Shown: piece after piece, positions 25,874 through 34,978 of the stretch
Numbering within the stretch: position 1 is the first letter of the stretch
Layout: each line of letters begins with the position of its first letter
Assembly (NCBI GenBank): GCA_903854455.1
Contig: CAINWJ010000010.1
Location: 1 to 50,194 of the forward strand
From: Candidatus Peribacteria bacterium
Lineage (GTDB): Bacteria > Patescibacteriota > Gracilibacteria > Peribacterales > Peribacteraceae
DNA length: 50,194 nucleotides
Direction: 5' to 3'
The notes under the pieces: generated by a model
What the model saw: the letters and a program-made list of their open reading frames with translations, nothing else
Databases searched by the model: none
Told to the model about the DNA's origin: nothing
Translations under genes and position numbers: made by a program

Positions 25874-27092
25874 ATTTCTGAGCTTTTTCAATTGATGCCA
25901 CACACATCTCAATCTCCTCTTTCGTATTGTACACAGCGACGGAGAGGCGGGTGGAGGCGGGAATCTGGAAATGCCGATGGAGCGGCTGGGTGCAGTGGTG
26001 ACCGGCGCGCAGACAGATACCTTGCTTCCCGAGGATATCAGTAAGGTCGTGTGGGTGAACGCCGTCAATGACGAAGCTTAAGCAGCCTAAGCGATTCTTG
26101 GGATCGGATGGACCGAGGATACGGATGCCTTTGATCCGGGAGAGCAATTGAGATGTATGCTTGATGAGTGTCTCCTCATGATGAGCGATCTCTTTCATCC
26201 CGATAGCGTTCATCCATTCGATCGCCGTTTGCAGCCCGATGGCATCGGCGACGGACGGTGTGCCGGCTTCGAACTTTCGCGGTAATTCTGCACTCGTAAA
26301 TTCTTCCTGCGTGACATTCTGAATCATATCGCCACCGCCCAGGAACGGCGGCATCGAGCGCAGCAATTCACTTTTTCCGTACAGCACGCCGATGCCCATA
26401 GGGGCATAGATTTTGTGGCCGGAGAACGCGAGAAAATCAATATCCATTGATTGCACATTGACCAAAGCATGCGCGATGAGCTGTGCCGCATCGATGAGGA
26501 TCTTTGCACCGGCAGCGTGCGTGAGTTTGATGATTTCTTCGAGCGGCGGTCGTGTCCCGAGAACATTGGAAAGCCCCGTGAGACTCACGAGCTTCACTGA
26601 TGTTCTCTTCAGTGCTTTTTTGAGCTCCAGCATGGACAGATTTCCCTCGGCATCGATGCCGATCCACTCAATATGAATGCCAATTTTTTCCTTGAGCTGC
26701 AGCCATGGGACGATGTTGCTGTGGTGCTCCATCACCGAGAGGATCACCACATCGTTTCGCTTCAGGTTTACCTCTCCCCATGATCTTGCTACGAGGTTGA
26801 TCGCTTCTGAGGCATTGCGCGTAAAGATGATTTCGTGTGGTGACTTCGCTCCGATGAACGCTCCGACTGATCGGCGTGCGTCGTCGTATGCAACGGTCGT
26901 CTCCTCCGCCAGCGGATGGACGCCGCGATTCACGTTGGCGTTGCTTGACCGGTAGAAATTTTCGATGGCATCGATGACGCATTCTGGCTTCTGCGTCGTT
27001 GCCGCGTTATCGAGGTATGCCAAGGCGTGCTTGCCGAACTTCCTCGTGAGGATCGGGAATTGTTTCCGGATGGCACTGATATCGAAGGGCAT
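25860..27092 (-). CDS. sufS: Cysteine desulfurase SufS
   Basis: 410 residues from ATG 27092 (MPFDISAIRKQFPIL). Fold-type I PLP enzyme: LDNAATTQKP near 27, MEHHSNIVPW (H123) stacking on PLP, LIDAAQ (D201), FSGHKIYAPMG with the Schiff-base Lys K227, and RAGHHCTQP with the catalytic Cys C367. It takes sulfur from cysteine as a persulfide for Fe-S cluster assembly, with the SufU gene just downstream. A longer frame upstream (to 27320) would translate non-coding repeats; TATACT placed six bases before ATG 27092 decides the start. Confidence 0.95.
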   Translation of the reverse strand: MPFDISAIRKQFPILTRKFGKHALAYLDNAATTQKPECVIDAIENFYRSSNANVNRGVHPLAEETTVAYDDARRSVGAFIGAKSPHEIIFTRNASEAINLVARSWGEVNLKRNDVVILSVMEHHSNIVPWLQLKEKIGIHIEWIGIDAEGNLSMLELKKALKRTSVKLVSLTGLSNVLGTRPPLEEIIKLTHAAGAKILIDAAQLIAHALVNVQSMDIDFLAFSGHKIYAPMGIGVLYGKSELLRSMPPFLGGGDMIQNVTQEEFTSAELPRKFEAGTPSVADAIGLQTAIEWMNAIGMKEIAHHEETLIKHTSQLLSRIKGIRILGPSDPKNRLGCLSFVIDGVHPHDLTDILGKQGICLRAGHHCTQPLHRHFQIPASTRLSVAVYNTKEEIEMCVASIEKAQKLLNG

Positions 27093-27098
27093 GGGGGA

Positions 27099-27104
27099 AG
27101 TATA
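27099..27104 (-). promoter_or_regulatory. -10 box of the sufS leaderless promoter
   Basis: TATACT on the minus strand, six bases before the ATG of sufS. No good -35 hexamer is visible. Confidence 0.65.
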
Positions 27105-27179
27105 GCGGAAGGAATTTCTACTGAGAGTTACATGATTTAGGGTTCGATTCGGAGATTGGGAGACTATTTGCGTGTGCTC

Positions 27180-27450
27180 AGTCCCCCTACTTTCTTTCGG
27201 TTTCGAAAGAAAGTAGGCAAAGAAAGAAAGTCGCCTCTGGAAAAATTTCCTGCGGTTCCACGCCGCTCGCTGCGCTAAAAATTTCAAACTCACCCAGCAC
27301 CCTTCCGAGAATTCTACCAAATATCATAGAAATCGGATGATGCAGTTGTCATTTCGGAAGGGTGCTGGGTTCAAACAGTGAAATTTTTCACGCTCCGCTC
27401 ACGGGGAACCGCGACGGAAATTTTTCATGGCGACGGCTTACTATCTTCTC
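27180..27450. repeat. Palindrome plus long imperfect inverted repeat
   Basis: The 459 bases between sufS and the next gene hold no gene that I accept. First comes TACTTTCTTTCG, a short loop and CGAAAGAAAGTA, followed by CAAAGAAAGAAAG. Then two arms face each other: AAAAATTTCCTGCGGTTCC ... CCCAGCACCCTTCCGA (27240-27308) and TCGGAAGGGTGCTGGG ... GGAACCGCGACGGAAATTT (27353-27425). The arms could fold into a large cruciform or RNA hairpin. Confidence 0.75.
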
Positions 27451-27539
27451 TCCATCTATGCGGAATAATCTTCGATTGCTTTGATATTGGATCCCATTTA
27501 CATCTTGTTTTTCGGTGTGTGCAGTTATTCGCACGCTGT

Positions 27540-27545
27540 TACACT
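27540..27545 (+). promoter_or_regulatory. -10 box of a leaderless promoter
   Basis: TACACT, six bases before ATG 27552. It supports that start over a GTG 58 codons upstream, whose extension would be translated from the inverted repeat. Confidence 0.6.
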
Positions 27546-27551
27546 CTCGCC

Positions 27552-29105
27552 ATGAAGTCACTTCGTTTTTGGATTCTCTGGCTCCCGTGCATCACAGCTT
27601 CCCTTGCCGCACTGGCACTCCTATTCCATGCGCTCCATCTGGCTCGTCAGACGGATGTCCAGCACATCGGCAATGCATTTGAGCTCCTTCAGTCCATTCA
27701 GCAGGGGCATCCATGGTCGTACCTGCTCTTCCCGAAAAAGTATCCGCTCCTCTCGGTGCTGCCGCTCTCCATTCTGTATGCCGCCACACTCTCCATTCTT
27801 TTTCTGGTGGGCAGGATTCCGGCTCTCTCCGCATCGGCGATCCAGGCATACCTCTTCTCCGGACCGAGCGCCATCCACTTCGTCACCCGCATGACGACTG
27901 TTCTCTTCGCGGTTGCGTTGGTGTGGATGGTCTACCGGATGAGCAGGAAGCTCTTCCCGAAAACCTCGCCCGTATTCGCAGTCCTACTGCTTCTGTCCAG
28001 CATGCTCTTCCTCACGTTCATGACATCCATGCGGCAGCATATGGTGGAAGTGGCGCTGACATTCCTCACATTTTCTTTCTCCTTTTCGTTATCAGAAGAC
28101 AAGTCACGGAACAATATGCTGCTCGCCTTCGGATCGGCGATCATTGCTTTCTGCGTGTTACAGAACGGCATCTTCGCATTCGTCTTCCCCGTCTGGGCGA
28201 TGGCTTCCGAAGGGGGACATCTCGTTCCCCGACGATGGGTGCAGCCGAAGATCATCATGATCGTTATCGCCTGTCTCTTTCTCTCCACACTGCTTGGGTA
28301 TCCGTTCCTTTGGCGGGATCTCTTCGTCCGTCACATGCTGGGGTTCGGTCTTGGCAACGAGGACATCGGCAGTTCCCCCTGGGGACTCAATGGATTTGTT
28401 GTCGGGCTCAGAACACTGATCGGCAGCGAGACGTTCCCGACACTATTTGCCACTCTGGGTTTGTGGCGTTGGCGCAGGGGGCTTGTTCGTTTGCATCCGT
28501 TCCTCCTGAGCGTTGCCGTCTACGCAGTGCTCTACTTCATTTTCTTCGGGTTCGTCGGATGGACGACGTCACGCTACTTCTTCCCGCTCGTGCCTTTCCT
28601 GGCACTGATCGGCGGCGAGGCACTCTCGTCCGTTCGCTTCTTCCATCTTCCGTTCGTTTTGCTCCTGCTCGCCGTCCATCTGCAGTTCATGTTCCTGGGC
28701 CTGCGTCCCGATACGTACGATATCGCCCGCCAGGCACTCCTCACGCGTACAACCGGTCCCATCGCCAGTACGTTCCCGCATTACTTCCTGGATATTCCAC
28801 CGACCAGAGACAGCATCAAGGTTCCGACGACATCGGTGAGGGAGCAGTATCTCCTGAGTCTTCCGGAAGATGCACCCAAAGCGCGTCCATTCGTTCCTGT
28901 CACTGCGTTTGAAACTGCCGGTGTCGTGTTGATTCCACCCAATTATTCTCTCGCTCTTCCATCTCCGTGGTTTCTGTATGAGGACATCGTCGCCGCTCCG
29001 ACAACTCAGAACATGTTCCTCTGGTCGGAGGTCGACTGGCCGTTCGTCTGGATCTTCCAGACCCGGCACTTAGGACCGAGTATGAAAATGTACTGTCGTC
29101 GGTGA
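27552..29105 (+). CDS. Multi-pass membrane protein, probable GT-C type glycosyltransferase
   Basis: 517 residues with about ten hydrophobic segments from residue 5 to about 390, then a soluble C-terminal part of some 120 residues. The layout (first helix, an extracytoplasmic loop with acidic residues TDVQHIGNAFE, many helices, soluble tail) is that of PMT/ArnT-like lipid-phosphate-sugar glycosyltransferases, but I see no decisive catalytic motif. It faces the methyltransferase-glycosyltransferase gene, with four bases between the stops. A role in cell-surface glycan assembly is inferred from the neighbours. Confidence 0.7.
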   Translation: MKSLRFWILWLPCITASLAALALLFHALHLARQTDVQHIGNAFELLQSIQQGHPWSYLLFPKKYPLLSVLPLSILYAATLSILFLVGRIPALSASAIQAYLFSGPSAIHFVTRMTTVLFAVALVWMVYRMSRKLFPKTSPVFAVLLLLSSMLFLTFMTSMRQHMVEVALTFLTFSFSFSLSEDKSRNNMLLAFGSAIIAFCVLQNGIFAFVFPVWAMASEGGHLVPRRWVQPKIIMIVIACLFLSTLLGYPFLWRDLFVRHMLGFGLGNEDIGSSPWGLNGFVVGLRTLIGSETFPTLFATLGLWRWRRGLVRLHPFLLSVAVYAVLYFIFFGFVGWTTSRYFFPLVPFLALIGGEALSSVRFFHLPFVLLLLAVHLQFMFLGLRPDTYDIARQALLTRTTGPIASTFPHYFLDIPPTRDSIKVPTTSVREQYLLSLPEDAPKARPFVPVTAFETAGVVLIPPNYSLALPSPWFLYEDIVAAPTTQNMFLWSEVDWPFVWIFQTRHLGPSMKMYCRR

Positions 29106-29109
29106 TCTC

Positions 29110-30513
29110 TCACATCCACTTGAGCCGCTTCGCACCGGCGAGGCACATCTTGAGCAGGGCGAATCCGTGGTGAAATGGTCGTAGCTTCGTCGATCCGTAC
29201 GATCGCTCCAGGTAGTGTACCGGCACCTCACGCATCTGAAGTTGCCGTGCCGCCGCTCCCAGGAAGAAATCGAAATCACCGAACGGGTCCATCCGTGTCG
29301 TCACGGAGGCGTAGTGTTGTCTTAGCATTCCTTTCACCGGAGAGAGGACATCAACGAGCGGCTGAGAGAACAACCATGTGAAGAGCGTGCTGAAGATTTT
29401 ATTGCCGCAGAGATTGAGTAACCGCATAGCTCCTTTCTCAAGTGGGTAGACGAGCCGTGATGCATTCACAAATTCCGTGCGTCCGGTCGTCAGTACGTCG
29501 TACACTTTCCTGAGTTCCGAGGGATGGACGGTGAAATCTCCGTCGTAGATGATGAGCACGTCGCCCGTGGATGCTGCGATCCCTTCGTGGAGTGCGGCGC
29601 CTTTCCCGCGCCCCGATTGCTGCATTGCCCGGACGGTCACCGATTGATGCTGCTCGCCCATTACTTGTGTTAGCTCTTCCCACGTGCCGTCGCTGGAACC
29701 CCCCTCGATGAACAGGATTTCCGTGCCGAGCCCCATCTGAGGCATCGCCGCGATGATCGGACGGATGTTGCCTCTTTCGTTACGCACTGCCGAGAGGACG
29801 GTCACGGTTCGCTCCTGTCTCCCATGCTGCCGCGGGCGCGCGATGACATACTTCACGAGAGCGAACATCCGGAAGAACGGCAGGCTCACGAGGAATTTGT
29901 TGAGGAATGAATGGATGATCGGAATGCCGATGGGACAGAGCAAGCGTTCGCCGTGCGATACGATGTCAAAATCCGAGAGTAGCAGGAGATTCGTGACATC
30001 CTGTCGCCCGAGCCAGTTCTGCTCCGGAAATTTGGTCTTCCAGCCGAACCACTCTCCGATGAGGAAGAGCGGTTGCCAGAGAAAATTGTAGTACGTGACG
30101 ATGATGCGGGAGTCCTCCTGGCACACGTGAGCCCGGATCTCCTGTAGTCCGGCCTGAATGTCATGCAGGAAGTTGATGGTATCCAGGAGCAGGACATAGT
30201 CGTACCGTTCCCGATGCCGCAGCGACGAGATGTCATCGCATTCATAGGTGCTGGTAGGATCATTGGTTTTCGCCTCATCAATCATTGCCGGAGAATAATC
30301 GATGCCTGTTTTCCTCTTATTCGGCAGCTTCGCAAGCGTCAATCCGGTGCCGCATCCCAACTCCAGTACCGATGCATCCGGTCTGATAATGTTGTTGAGC
30401 CACGTCTCGCGATCACGATAGTACGTCCGGTGCCGCCTGGCATCCCGGGCACGTACCCGCGCGATGGTATCGAACTGCGATGAGACAGCCGGTGTCGTAC
30501 GATCGTTGGTCAT
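29110..30513 (-). CDS. Fusion of SAM-dependent methyltransferase and GT2 glycosyltransferase
   Basis: 467 residues from ATG 30513. Residues about 20-200 form a class I methyltransferase: VLELGCGTGLTLAKL (SAM motif I), TGIDYSPAMIDEAK (motif II), YDYVLLLDTINFLHD. Residues about 235-467 form a GT2 domain of dolichol-phosphate-mannose-synthase type: TVLSAVRNERGNI, LFIEGGSSDGTWEE, QQSGRGKGAALHEGI, IIYDGDFTVHP (DxD-like), and SPVKGMLRQHY. The fusion suggests that one protein methylates and transfers or makes a lipid-linked sugar. An ATG four codons upstream is only three bases after TAAAAT and is less likely to be used. Confidence 0.85.
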   Translation of the reverse strand: MTNDRTTPAVSSQFDTIARVRARDARRHRTYYRDRETWLNNIIRPDASVLELGCGTGLTLAKLPNKRKTGIDYSPAMIDEAKTNDPTSTYECDDISSLRHRERYDYVLLLDTINFLHDIQAGLQEIRAHVCQEDSRIIVTYYNFLWQPLFLIGEWFGWKTKFPEQNWLGRQDVTNLLLLSDFDIVSHGERLLCPIGIPIIHSFLNKFLVSLPFFRMFALVKYVIARPRQHGRQERTVTVLSAVRNERGNIRPIIAAMPQMGLGTEILFIEGGSSDGTWEELTQVMGEQHQSVTVRAMQQSGRGKGAALHEGIAASTGDVLIIYDGDFTVHPSELRKVYDVLTTGRTEFVNASRLVYPLEKGAMRLLNLCGNKIFSTLFTWLFSQPLVDVLSPVKGMLRQHYASVTTRMDPFGDFDFFLGAAARQLQMREVPVHYLERSYGSTKLRPFHHGFALLKMCLAGAKRLKWM

Positions 30514-30624
30514 GGATGAATACATGTAATTTTACGGCACCATATCCGTTCTTCTCTCCTGAGACAATTTCCTATAACAGTTCCGTACATCTTTTCATCG
30601 GTCTCCTGTACCCTGTCTCCCCGT

Positions 30625-33600
30625 ATGACCCAACGCACCACTTCCATCCTCACGTACATCCTCTTTACCGTGACACTCCTCTGGGGAGGTTTCACATTCA
30701 TCACCTACCTGGGTATCCCGGTGCATGAGCTGGTGTACCAGTCACAGGCGCAGGTGAATGCCGTTGGTCAGACTTGTGGGACCGATGCTTCCATCAGTAC
30801 GTATCTCTGCAGCGGATTTGAATCGTTGATGCCCTTCCTCAAGGCAATATTTCTGATGGGCAGTCCGTTCCTGGCATACACCATTCTCTCGATGCTCGTC
30901 TTCGGAGCGGTGTTGCTCTGGGCCGGGTACAAGACGGGGTTCTTCCATACGACGATCCACTTCCGCCCCGTCATACTCATCGGATTATTCTGCGCTTCTG
31001 TCTGGCTCATAGGGACATCATTCTCGCTCGGTACGCTCTACAATCTCAATACTCCCCAGAGTGAGATGATGCAGGATGCCAGCGGACAGCTGGCACCTCC
31101 TCCGTTCCGCCGATTCATCGAGCCGACGGCGAAGGTCTACAACGCGGCTGCTCCGGAAACACTCGCCGAGCTGCAGAACAACTATCAGGAATTGCTGGAT
31201 CGGGGGTGTTTGAACGATACCGGTCTCGTTACCCGTGGCGATGCCAAGGTCTACGATCTCAGTTTTTTCTGCATGCAGGAGAGCTTGTTTGTCCGCGCAG
31301 GAGCTCAGATCGTCTTACTGCTACTGTTCCTCTTCAACCTCATCGTTCTCGGTTCCTTCATCATTATCACTGTTCTCAGGATGAAGATTGCGCGCCTGTC
31401 TCATCTCTTCGTCTTCTCCTTCGGCATCGGTGCGCTGGTCTGGGTCATGATCCTCTGGACACTGTCGCTCTTGGGTTGGCTCCACTCCGGTCCGGTCTGG
31501 GTACTGTTCCTCTGCATCCCCATCGCTTTGTTCAAGTACTCGTGGTGGTGGCTTCAGCGTTCCTGGGATGCGGAGTGGGAGGTGGAGTTCTCCGTTAAGA
31601 ATGTGAGCATCTTCTTAGGTTGGCTTCTGCTTACGTACCTCGCTCTCAACTTCCTCAACGTCGTCCGCCCGTTCCCGATCGGCTGGGATGATCTGGGCAG
31701 CTACCTCAATCGTCCTCGCCTGCTCGCCAGCTACGGATCGTTCATTCCTTCCATGTCCCAGTTTCAGTGGGAGTACCTGACATCGCTCGGGTTCGTGCTC
31801 TTCGGTTTCGACAGTACCATCGGATCCACGTTCGCCATGCAGATCAACTGGGCGGCGGGTCTCCTGTCGGTACTTTCCGTGTACATCTTCGCGCGCACGT
31901 ACTTCGGACGTGGGAAGGGGATTCTGTCGGCAATGCTCTATTACTTCCTCCCGATGACAGGACATTTCTCGTTCGCTGACATGAAGATCGACAACGCCTC
32001 GTTCTTCGTGACGGTTCTCGCGATCTTCGCTGCCATGACGTACCTCTTTCCCGTCTCCGATGGCGAGACAGAGGAACCTGTGCGTACGGACTGGAAACTC
32101 CTCCTCCTGGCGGGGCTTCTCGCGGGGTTCAGTTTCTCCATCAAGGCAACGGGAGTGCTGGGCATCTTCCTCATCTGTTCGTGTATCACGGCTGAGTTCC
32201 TGGGTTCCTTGGGTTTTGTGGGGGTTGTGTTTGCGGGGTTCCTCGCTCTCGCGGAATTCGGTCCTCTGAACGTCAAGGATATTCTCGGTCGTGCGGCTCT
32301 TCCGTTCACCGTGTCGCAGGGCCATCTCCAGCTCCTGCTTCTCGGACTTTCCGGTGTGTTCCTCGTCGCGGCCATCATCCGGCGACCTGCTGCACTACGT
32401 CAGCTCAGCATCGCAGCAGGGTTATTCCTGGGAGGGATGGCCATTGTGATTCTCCCGTACGGTCTACACAACATGACATTGGCGGGTACGGTGTCCATTC
32501 CCGCCATGATGGGTGCACCCGATTTCGTTTCTCCGCAGGTCTCCTACCTTCAGGCTGATGAAGTCGCAGCGCAGCATCTTCCGGCAACGGTTCCGATGCG
32601 CTTCCTTCCTCCCGAACTCAAGCTCAATCCCTCCGATCCGGCATGTATGAGTTCTGCCCGTACGGAGGAATTGGACCGGTACTGGGGCTTTGGCAAAGGC
32701 ATCTCACATTACATCGCTCTCCCCTGGCGTCAGGTCATGAACATCGATGCGTTCGGGTACTACGTGACGCTCATACCGGCGTTGCTTTTGTTCATTCTTC
32801 TTCTGCTCTACCCGTCACTCTGGGATGACCGCTACGAACGGTACCAGATCGGTACTTTGAGCGTACTTGGGGTTCTCCTGCTCCATGCCGCCCTCTCTCT
32901 CTTTGAGGTGGGTTGGTATGTGCAGGCGATTGATTGGCTGGCTGGATTTCCCGGAGGGTCGTTGCTGCTTGGGGCGTGCCTGATGGTCTTTCTCACTTTG
33001 CCTTTCACAGCGCTCCTGTGGCGCCGGGAATACCGGTGGCTGGGTCTTCTATTCGTCGGAACCTGGGTATTCCTCATACAGTGGGCATTCGTTGCCAACG
33101 GTGTCGCGTGGTACGGGCTTGGGATGTTCTTCGGGTTTGCGATTGTTCTGGAGGCACTGGTGTCATTCGCGCCCGATGCTTCCATTCGTTGGCTTATGAC
33201 ATTCTTCATCGCCATGAGTATCTTAGTCTGTCTCATCAATCGTCTCTGGCAGTTCGATTCCCAGAAGAACCTCTTCGAGTATCCGCTCGGCAAGATTTCT
33301 GCCACTGCGCTGAGGGAATCGACGATTCCGGATTACGAAAACATTCGTCAGAGTGTGGAGGCACGCCGTGAGCTGATGCCGGAGACGCCGTACACGTACC
33401 GCATCGGTACGTTCATCTCCTACTTCATTCCGAAGAATCGTGAGGTCTTCCCTCTGGCCGATCATCAGATGGGCTTCTTCAACTGCATCAATCAGGAACG
33501 CGATCATGCCCTTACCCTCAAGCGGCTCAAGGCTCTCGGATTCAACGGAATCATCTTCGATACGAACACGCAGACCATCGAGAAGGATCCGAATGGCTCG

Positions 33601-33711
33601 TTGCACCAGAAGGTGCAGGCATTCACCGACTTCGTGAACGACGCCAGCATCGGGCTCAGGATTGCGGTCAATGATCCGGGGAATGGGATTGCATACATTT
33701 TGCTTCCCTGA
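30625..33711 (+). CDS. Large multi-pass membrane protein, GT-C-like
   Basis: 1028 residues with roughly twenty hydrophobic segments spread to about residue 870, then a soluble tail of about 150 residues. In the middle, FPIGWDDLGSYLNRPRLLAS has the acidic pair of an extracytoplasmic loop as in GT-C enzymes, followed by QINWAAGLLSVLSVYIFARTYF and ADMKIDNASFF. The N-terminal 300 residues look like an added membrane module. Probably a polyprenyl-phosphate-sugar-dependent glycosyltransferase or a related envelope protein; the substrate is unknown. It is divergent from the methyltransferase fusion and followed by GT2, DUF2304 and GT4 genes on the same strand. Confidence 0.75.
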   Translation: MTQRTTSILTYILFTVTLLWGGFTFITYLGIPVHELVYQSQAQVNAVGQTCGTDASISTYLCSGFESLMPFLKAIFLMGSPFLAYTILSMLVFGAVLLWAGYKTGFFHTTIHFRPVILIGLFCASVWLIGTSFSLGTLYNLNTPQSEMMQDASGQLAPPPFRRFIEPTAKVYNAAAPETLAELQNNYQELLDRGCLNDTGLVTRGDAKVYDLSFFCMQESLFVRAGAQIVLLLLFLFNLIVLGSFIIITVLRMKIARLSHLFVFSFGIGALVWVMILWTLSLLGWLHSGPVWVLFLCIPIALFKYSWWWLQRSWDAEWEVEFSVKNVSIFLGWLLLTYLALNFLNVVRPFPIGWDDLGSYLNRPRLLASYGSFIPSMSQFQWEYLTSLGFVLFGFDSTIGSTFAMQINWAAGLLSVLSVYIFARTYFGRGKGILSAMLYYFLPMTGHFSFADMKIDNASFFVTVLAIFAAMTYLFPVSDGETEEPVRTDWKLLLLAGLLAGFSFSIKATGVLGIFLICSCITAEFLGSLGFVGVVFAGFLALAEFGPLNVKDILGRAALPFTVSQGHLQLLLLGLSGVFLVAAIIRRPAALRQLSIAAGLFLGGMAIVILPYGLHNMTLAGTVSIPAMMGAPDFVSPQVSYLQADEVAAQHLPATVPMRFLPPELKLNPSDPACMSSARTEELDRYWGFGKGISHYIALPWRQVMNIDAFGYYVTLIPALLLFILLLLYPSLWDDRYERYQIGTLSVLGVLLLHAALSLFEVGWYVQAIDWLAGFPGGSLLLGACLMVFLTLPFTALLWRREYRWLGLLFVGTWVFLIQWAFVANGVAWYGLGMFFGFAIVLEALVSFAPDASIRWLMTFFIAMSILVCLINRLWQFDSQKNLFEYPLGKISATALRESTIPDYENIRQSVEARRELMPETPYTYRIGTFISYFIPKNREVFPLADHQMGFFNCINQERDHALTLKRLKALGFNGIIFDTNTQTIEKDPNGSLHQKVQAFTDFVNDASIGLRIAVNDPGNGIAYILLP

Positions 33712-33740
33712 AGCAGGAGAGGCAGAAGCACGAGCGGAAA

Positions 33741-33835
33741 GAATGTAGAATGTAAAATGTACAATGTAGAATGCGCAAGCGTGTTTCGAAGGTTTATGCA
33801 ATCATTCTACATTCTAAATTCTACATTTTACATTC
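33741..33835. repeat. Heptamer inverted-repeat element A
   Basis: Left arm: four or five steps of a 7-base unit (TAGAATG, TAAAATG, TACAATG); right arm: the complement (CATTCTA, CATTTTA) after a loop of about 30 bases. Read on the plus strand the right arm contains TACATT twice, a -10-like hexamer, upstream of the GT2 start. Confidence 0.9.
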
Positions 33836-33851
33836 TGCCCATTTTCCTTCC

Positions 33852-34520
33852 GTGCGTACCTGCGCCATCATCCCCGCCTACAACGAAGCCACCCGCATAG
33901 GTGCAGTGATCCGCGGTGCGCGTCAGTATGTGGATGAGGTGATTGTTGTCATCGACGGTTCTACGGATGACTCAGCTGCGGTTGCACGGACCGAGGGTGC
34001 GCGGGTGATCGTGCATCCGGAGAACTGCGGTGCCGGGGCGGCGACCATGACCGGTCTGGAGGCGGCTCGCACATTGGGCTATGAGATTGCCATCACCGTC
34101 GATGCCGACGGACAGCACGCCACTGCAGACATCCCGAAGCTGATTGCCGCTCTGTCCGCGGGTGCCGATCTCGCCATCGCCAATCGCTTCGGGGGCAAGA
34201 AGACATCCATTCCCTTCATTCGCCGGATCTTCAATGGCATCGGCAATGCGGTGACGTTCTTCGCGACCGGCATCTGGCTTCCGGATACGCAGTGCGGGTT
34301 CAAGGCATTCGGTCCGCGTGCACTCCGTCAGGTCGATCTCCGCATGTCCGGCTTCGAGTTCTGCACCGAGATCATTCGCGAAGCCGCCCGTTTCCGGTGG
34401 AACGTGACCTCCGTTCCGTCGCGAGTGGTGTATTCTGAGTACACGCTTGCCAAGGGACAGTCCTTTGCGAGCGGCATTCACACCGCCGCCAAGATCCTCC
34501 TTAGATCCTTCCTCCGCTAA
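33852..34520 (+). CDS. GT2 glycosyltransferase, dolichol-phosphate-mannose-synthase-like
   Basis: 222 residues from GTG 33852 (MRTCAIIPAYNEATRIG). GT-A fold motifs: IIPAYNEA, VVIDGSTDDS, GAGAATMTGLEAA and the metal-binding DADGQH near residue 88; DTQCGFKAFG and MSGFEFCTEI follow. No C-terminal membrane helices. Such enzymes charge polyprenyl phosphate with a sugar for GT-C enzymes, fitting the two large membrane proteins nearby. An upstream ATG would read 27 codons through heptamer element A (FYILHS is its translation) and is rejected. Confidence 0.9.
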   Translation: MRTCAIIPAYNEATRIGAVIRGARQYVDEVIVVIDGSTDDSAAVARTEGARVIVHPENCGAGAATMTGLEAARTLGYEIAITVDADGQHATADIPKLIAALSAGADLAIANRFGGKKTSIPFIRRIFNGIGNAVTFFATGIWLPDTQCGFKAFGPRALRQVDLRMSGFEFCTEIIREAARFRWNVTSVPSRVVYSEYTLAKGQSFASGIHTAAKILLRSFLR

Positions 34521-34522
34521 TC

Positions 34523-34900
34523 ATGATCATCGAGTTCACTCCGTACCAAATCATCGTTCCCATCTTCTCCATCATCATGGTGGCGTATGCCTGGAGCCTG
34601 GTCGGGCGTCAGCGCAAGACTATCTGGGAGGGCATGCTCTGGACCGTTTTCTGGCTGGGTATTGCTTATGTCGCATTCCAGCCCAATAGCCTGCAGTACT
34701 TGAGTTCGCTTACCGGCATCAAGAAGCATGAGAACGCCGCGACGTTCACGGCGATCGTCATCCTCTTCTTTACGGTGTTCTACATGGTCATCCGCATCGA
34801 GGCGCTGGAGCAGCGGTTGACGAGGGTGGTGAGGGATAAAGCATTGAAAGAAGCAGGGATTCATGGAAAGAACGGTGATTCGGAGGAATGTAAAATGTAG
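34523..34900 (+). CDS. DUF2304-family small membrane protein
   Basis: 125 residues. Three hydrophobic segments (about 8-24, 35-52, 72-92), with KTIWEGMLWTVFWLGIAYVA in the middle, then a charged helix (RIEALEQRLTRVVRDKAL), which is the DUF2304 pattern. These proteins usually accompany a GT2 gene, here two bases upstream, and may anchor or assist it. The last three codons and the stop (CKM, TAG) are supplied by heptamer element B, so the natural C-terminus has been replaced by the repeat. Confidence 0.85.
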   Translation: MIIEFTPYQIIVPIFSIIMVAYAWSLVGRQRKTIWEGMLWTVFWLGIAYVAFQPNSLQYLSSLTGIKKHENAATFTAIVILFFTVFYMVIRIEALEQRLTRVVRDKALKEAGIHGKNGDSEECKM

Positions 34901-34976
34901 AATGTATAATGTAGAATGACGTTTGTTGCTCTTGGAGTAGCGAAATTCTACATTCTACATTTTCCATTCTACATTC
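34886..34976. repeat. Heptamer inverted-repeat element B
   Basis: Arms of four 7-base units each (GAATGTAAAATGTAGAATG on the left, CATTCTACATTTTCCATTC on the right) flank a loop whose sequence, TTTGTTGCTCTTGGAGTAGC, matches the inverted loop of element F in 18 of 21 positions. The right arm ends three bases before the TTG start of the GT4 gene. Confidence 0.9.
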
Positions 34977-34978
34977 CG

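Noticed and set aside
27093..27551. N-terminal extensions of sufS (to 27320) and of the following gene (from 27378)
   Set aside because: Both would translate the inverted repeat; -10 boxes six bases before the internal ATGs and family starts support the shorter proteins.
33741..33835. Heptamer arrays as a CRISPR
   Set aside because: The units are 7 bases, contiguous, without spacers, and form inverted arms; no cas gene is near.
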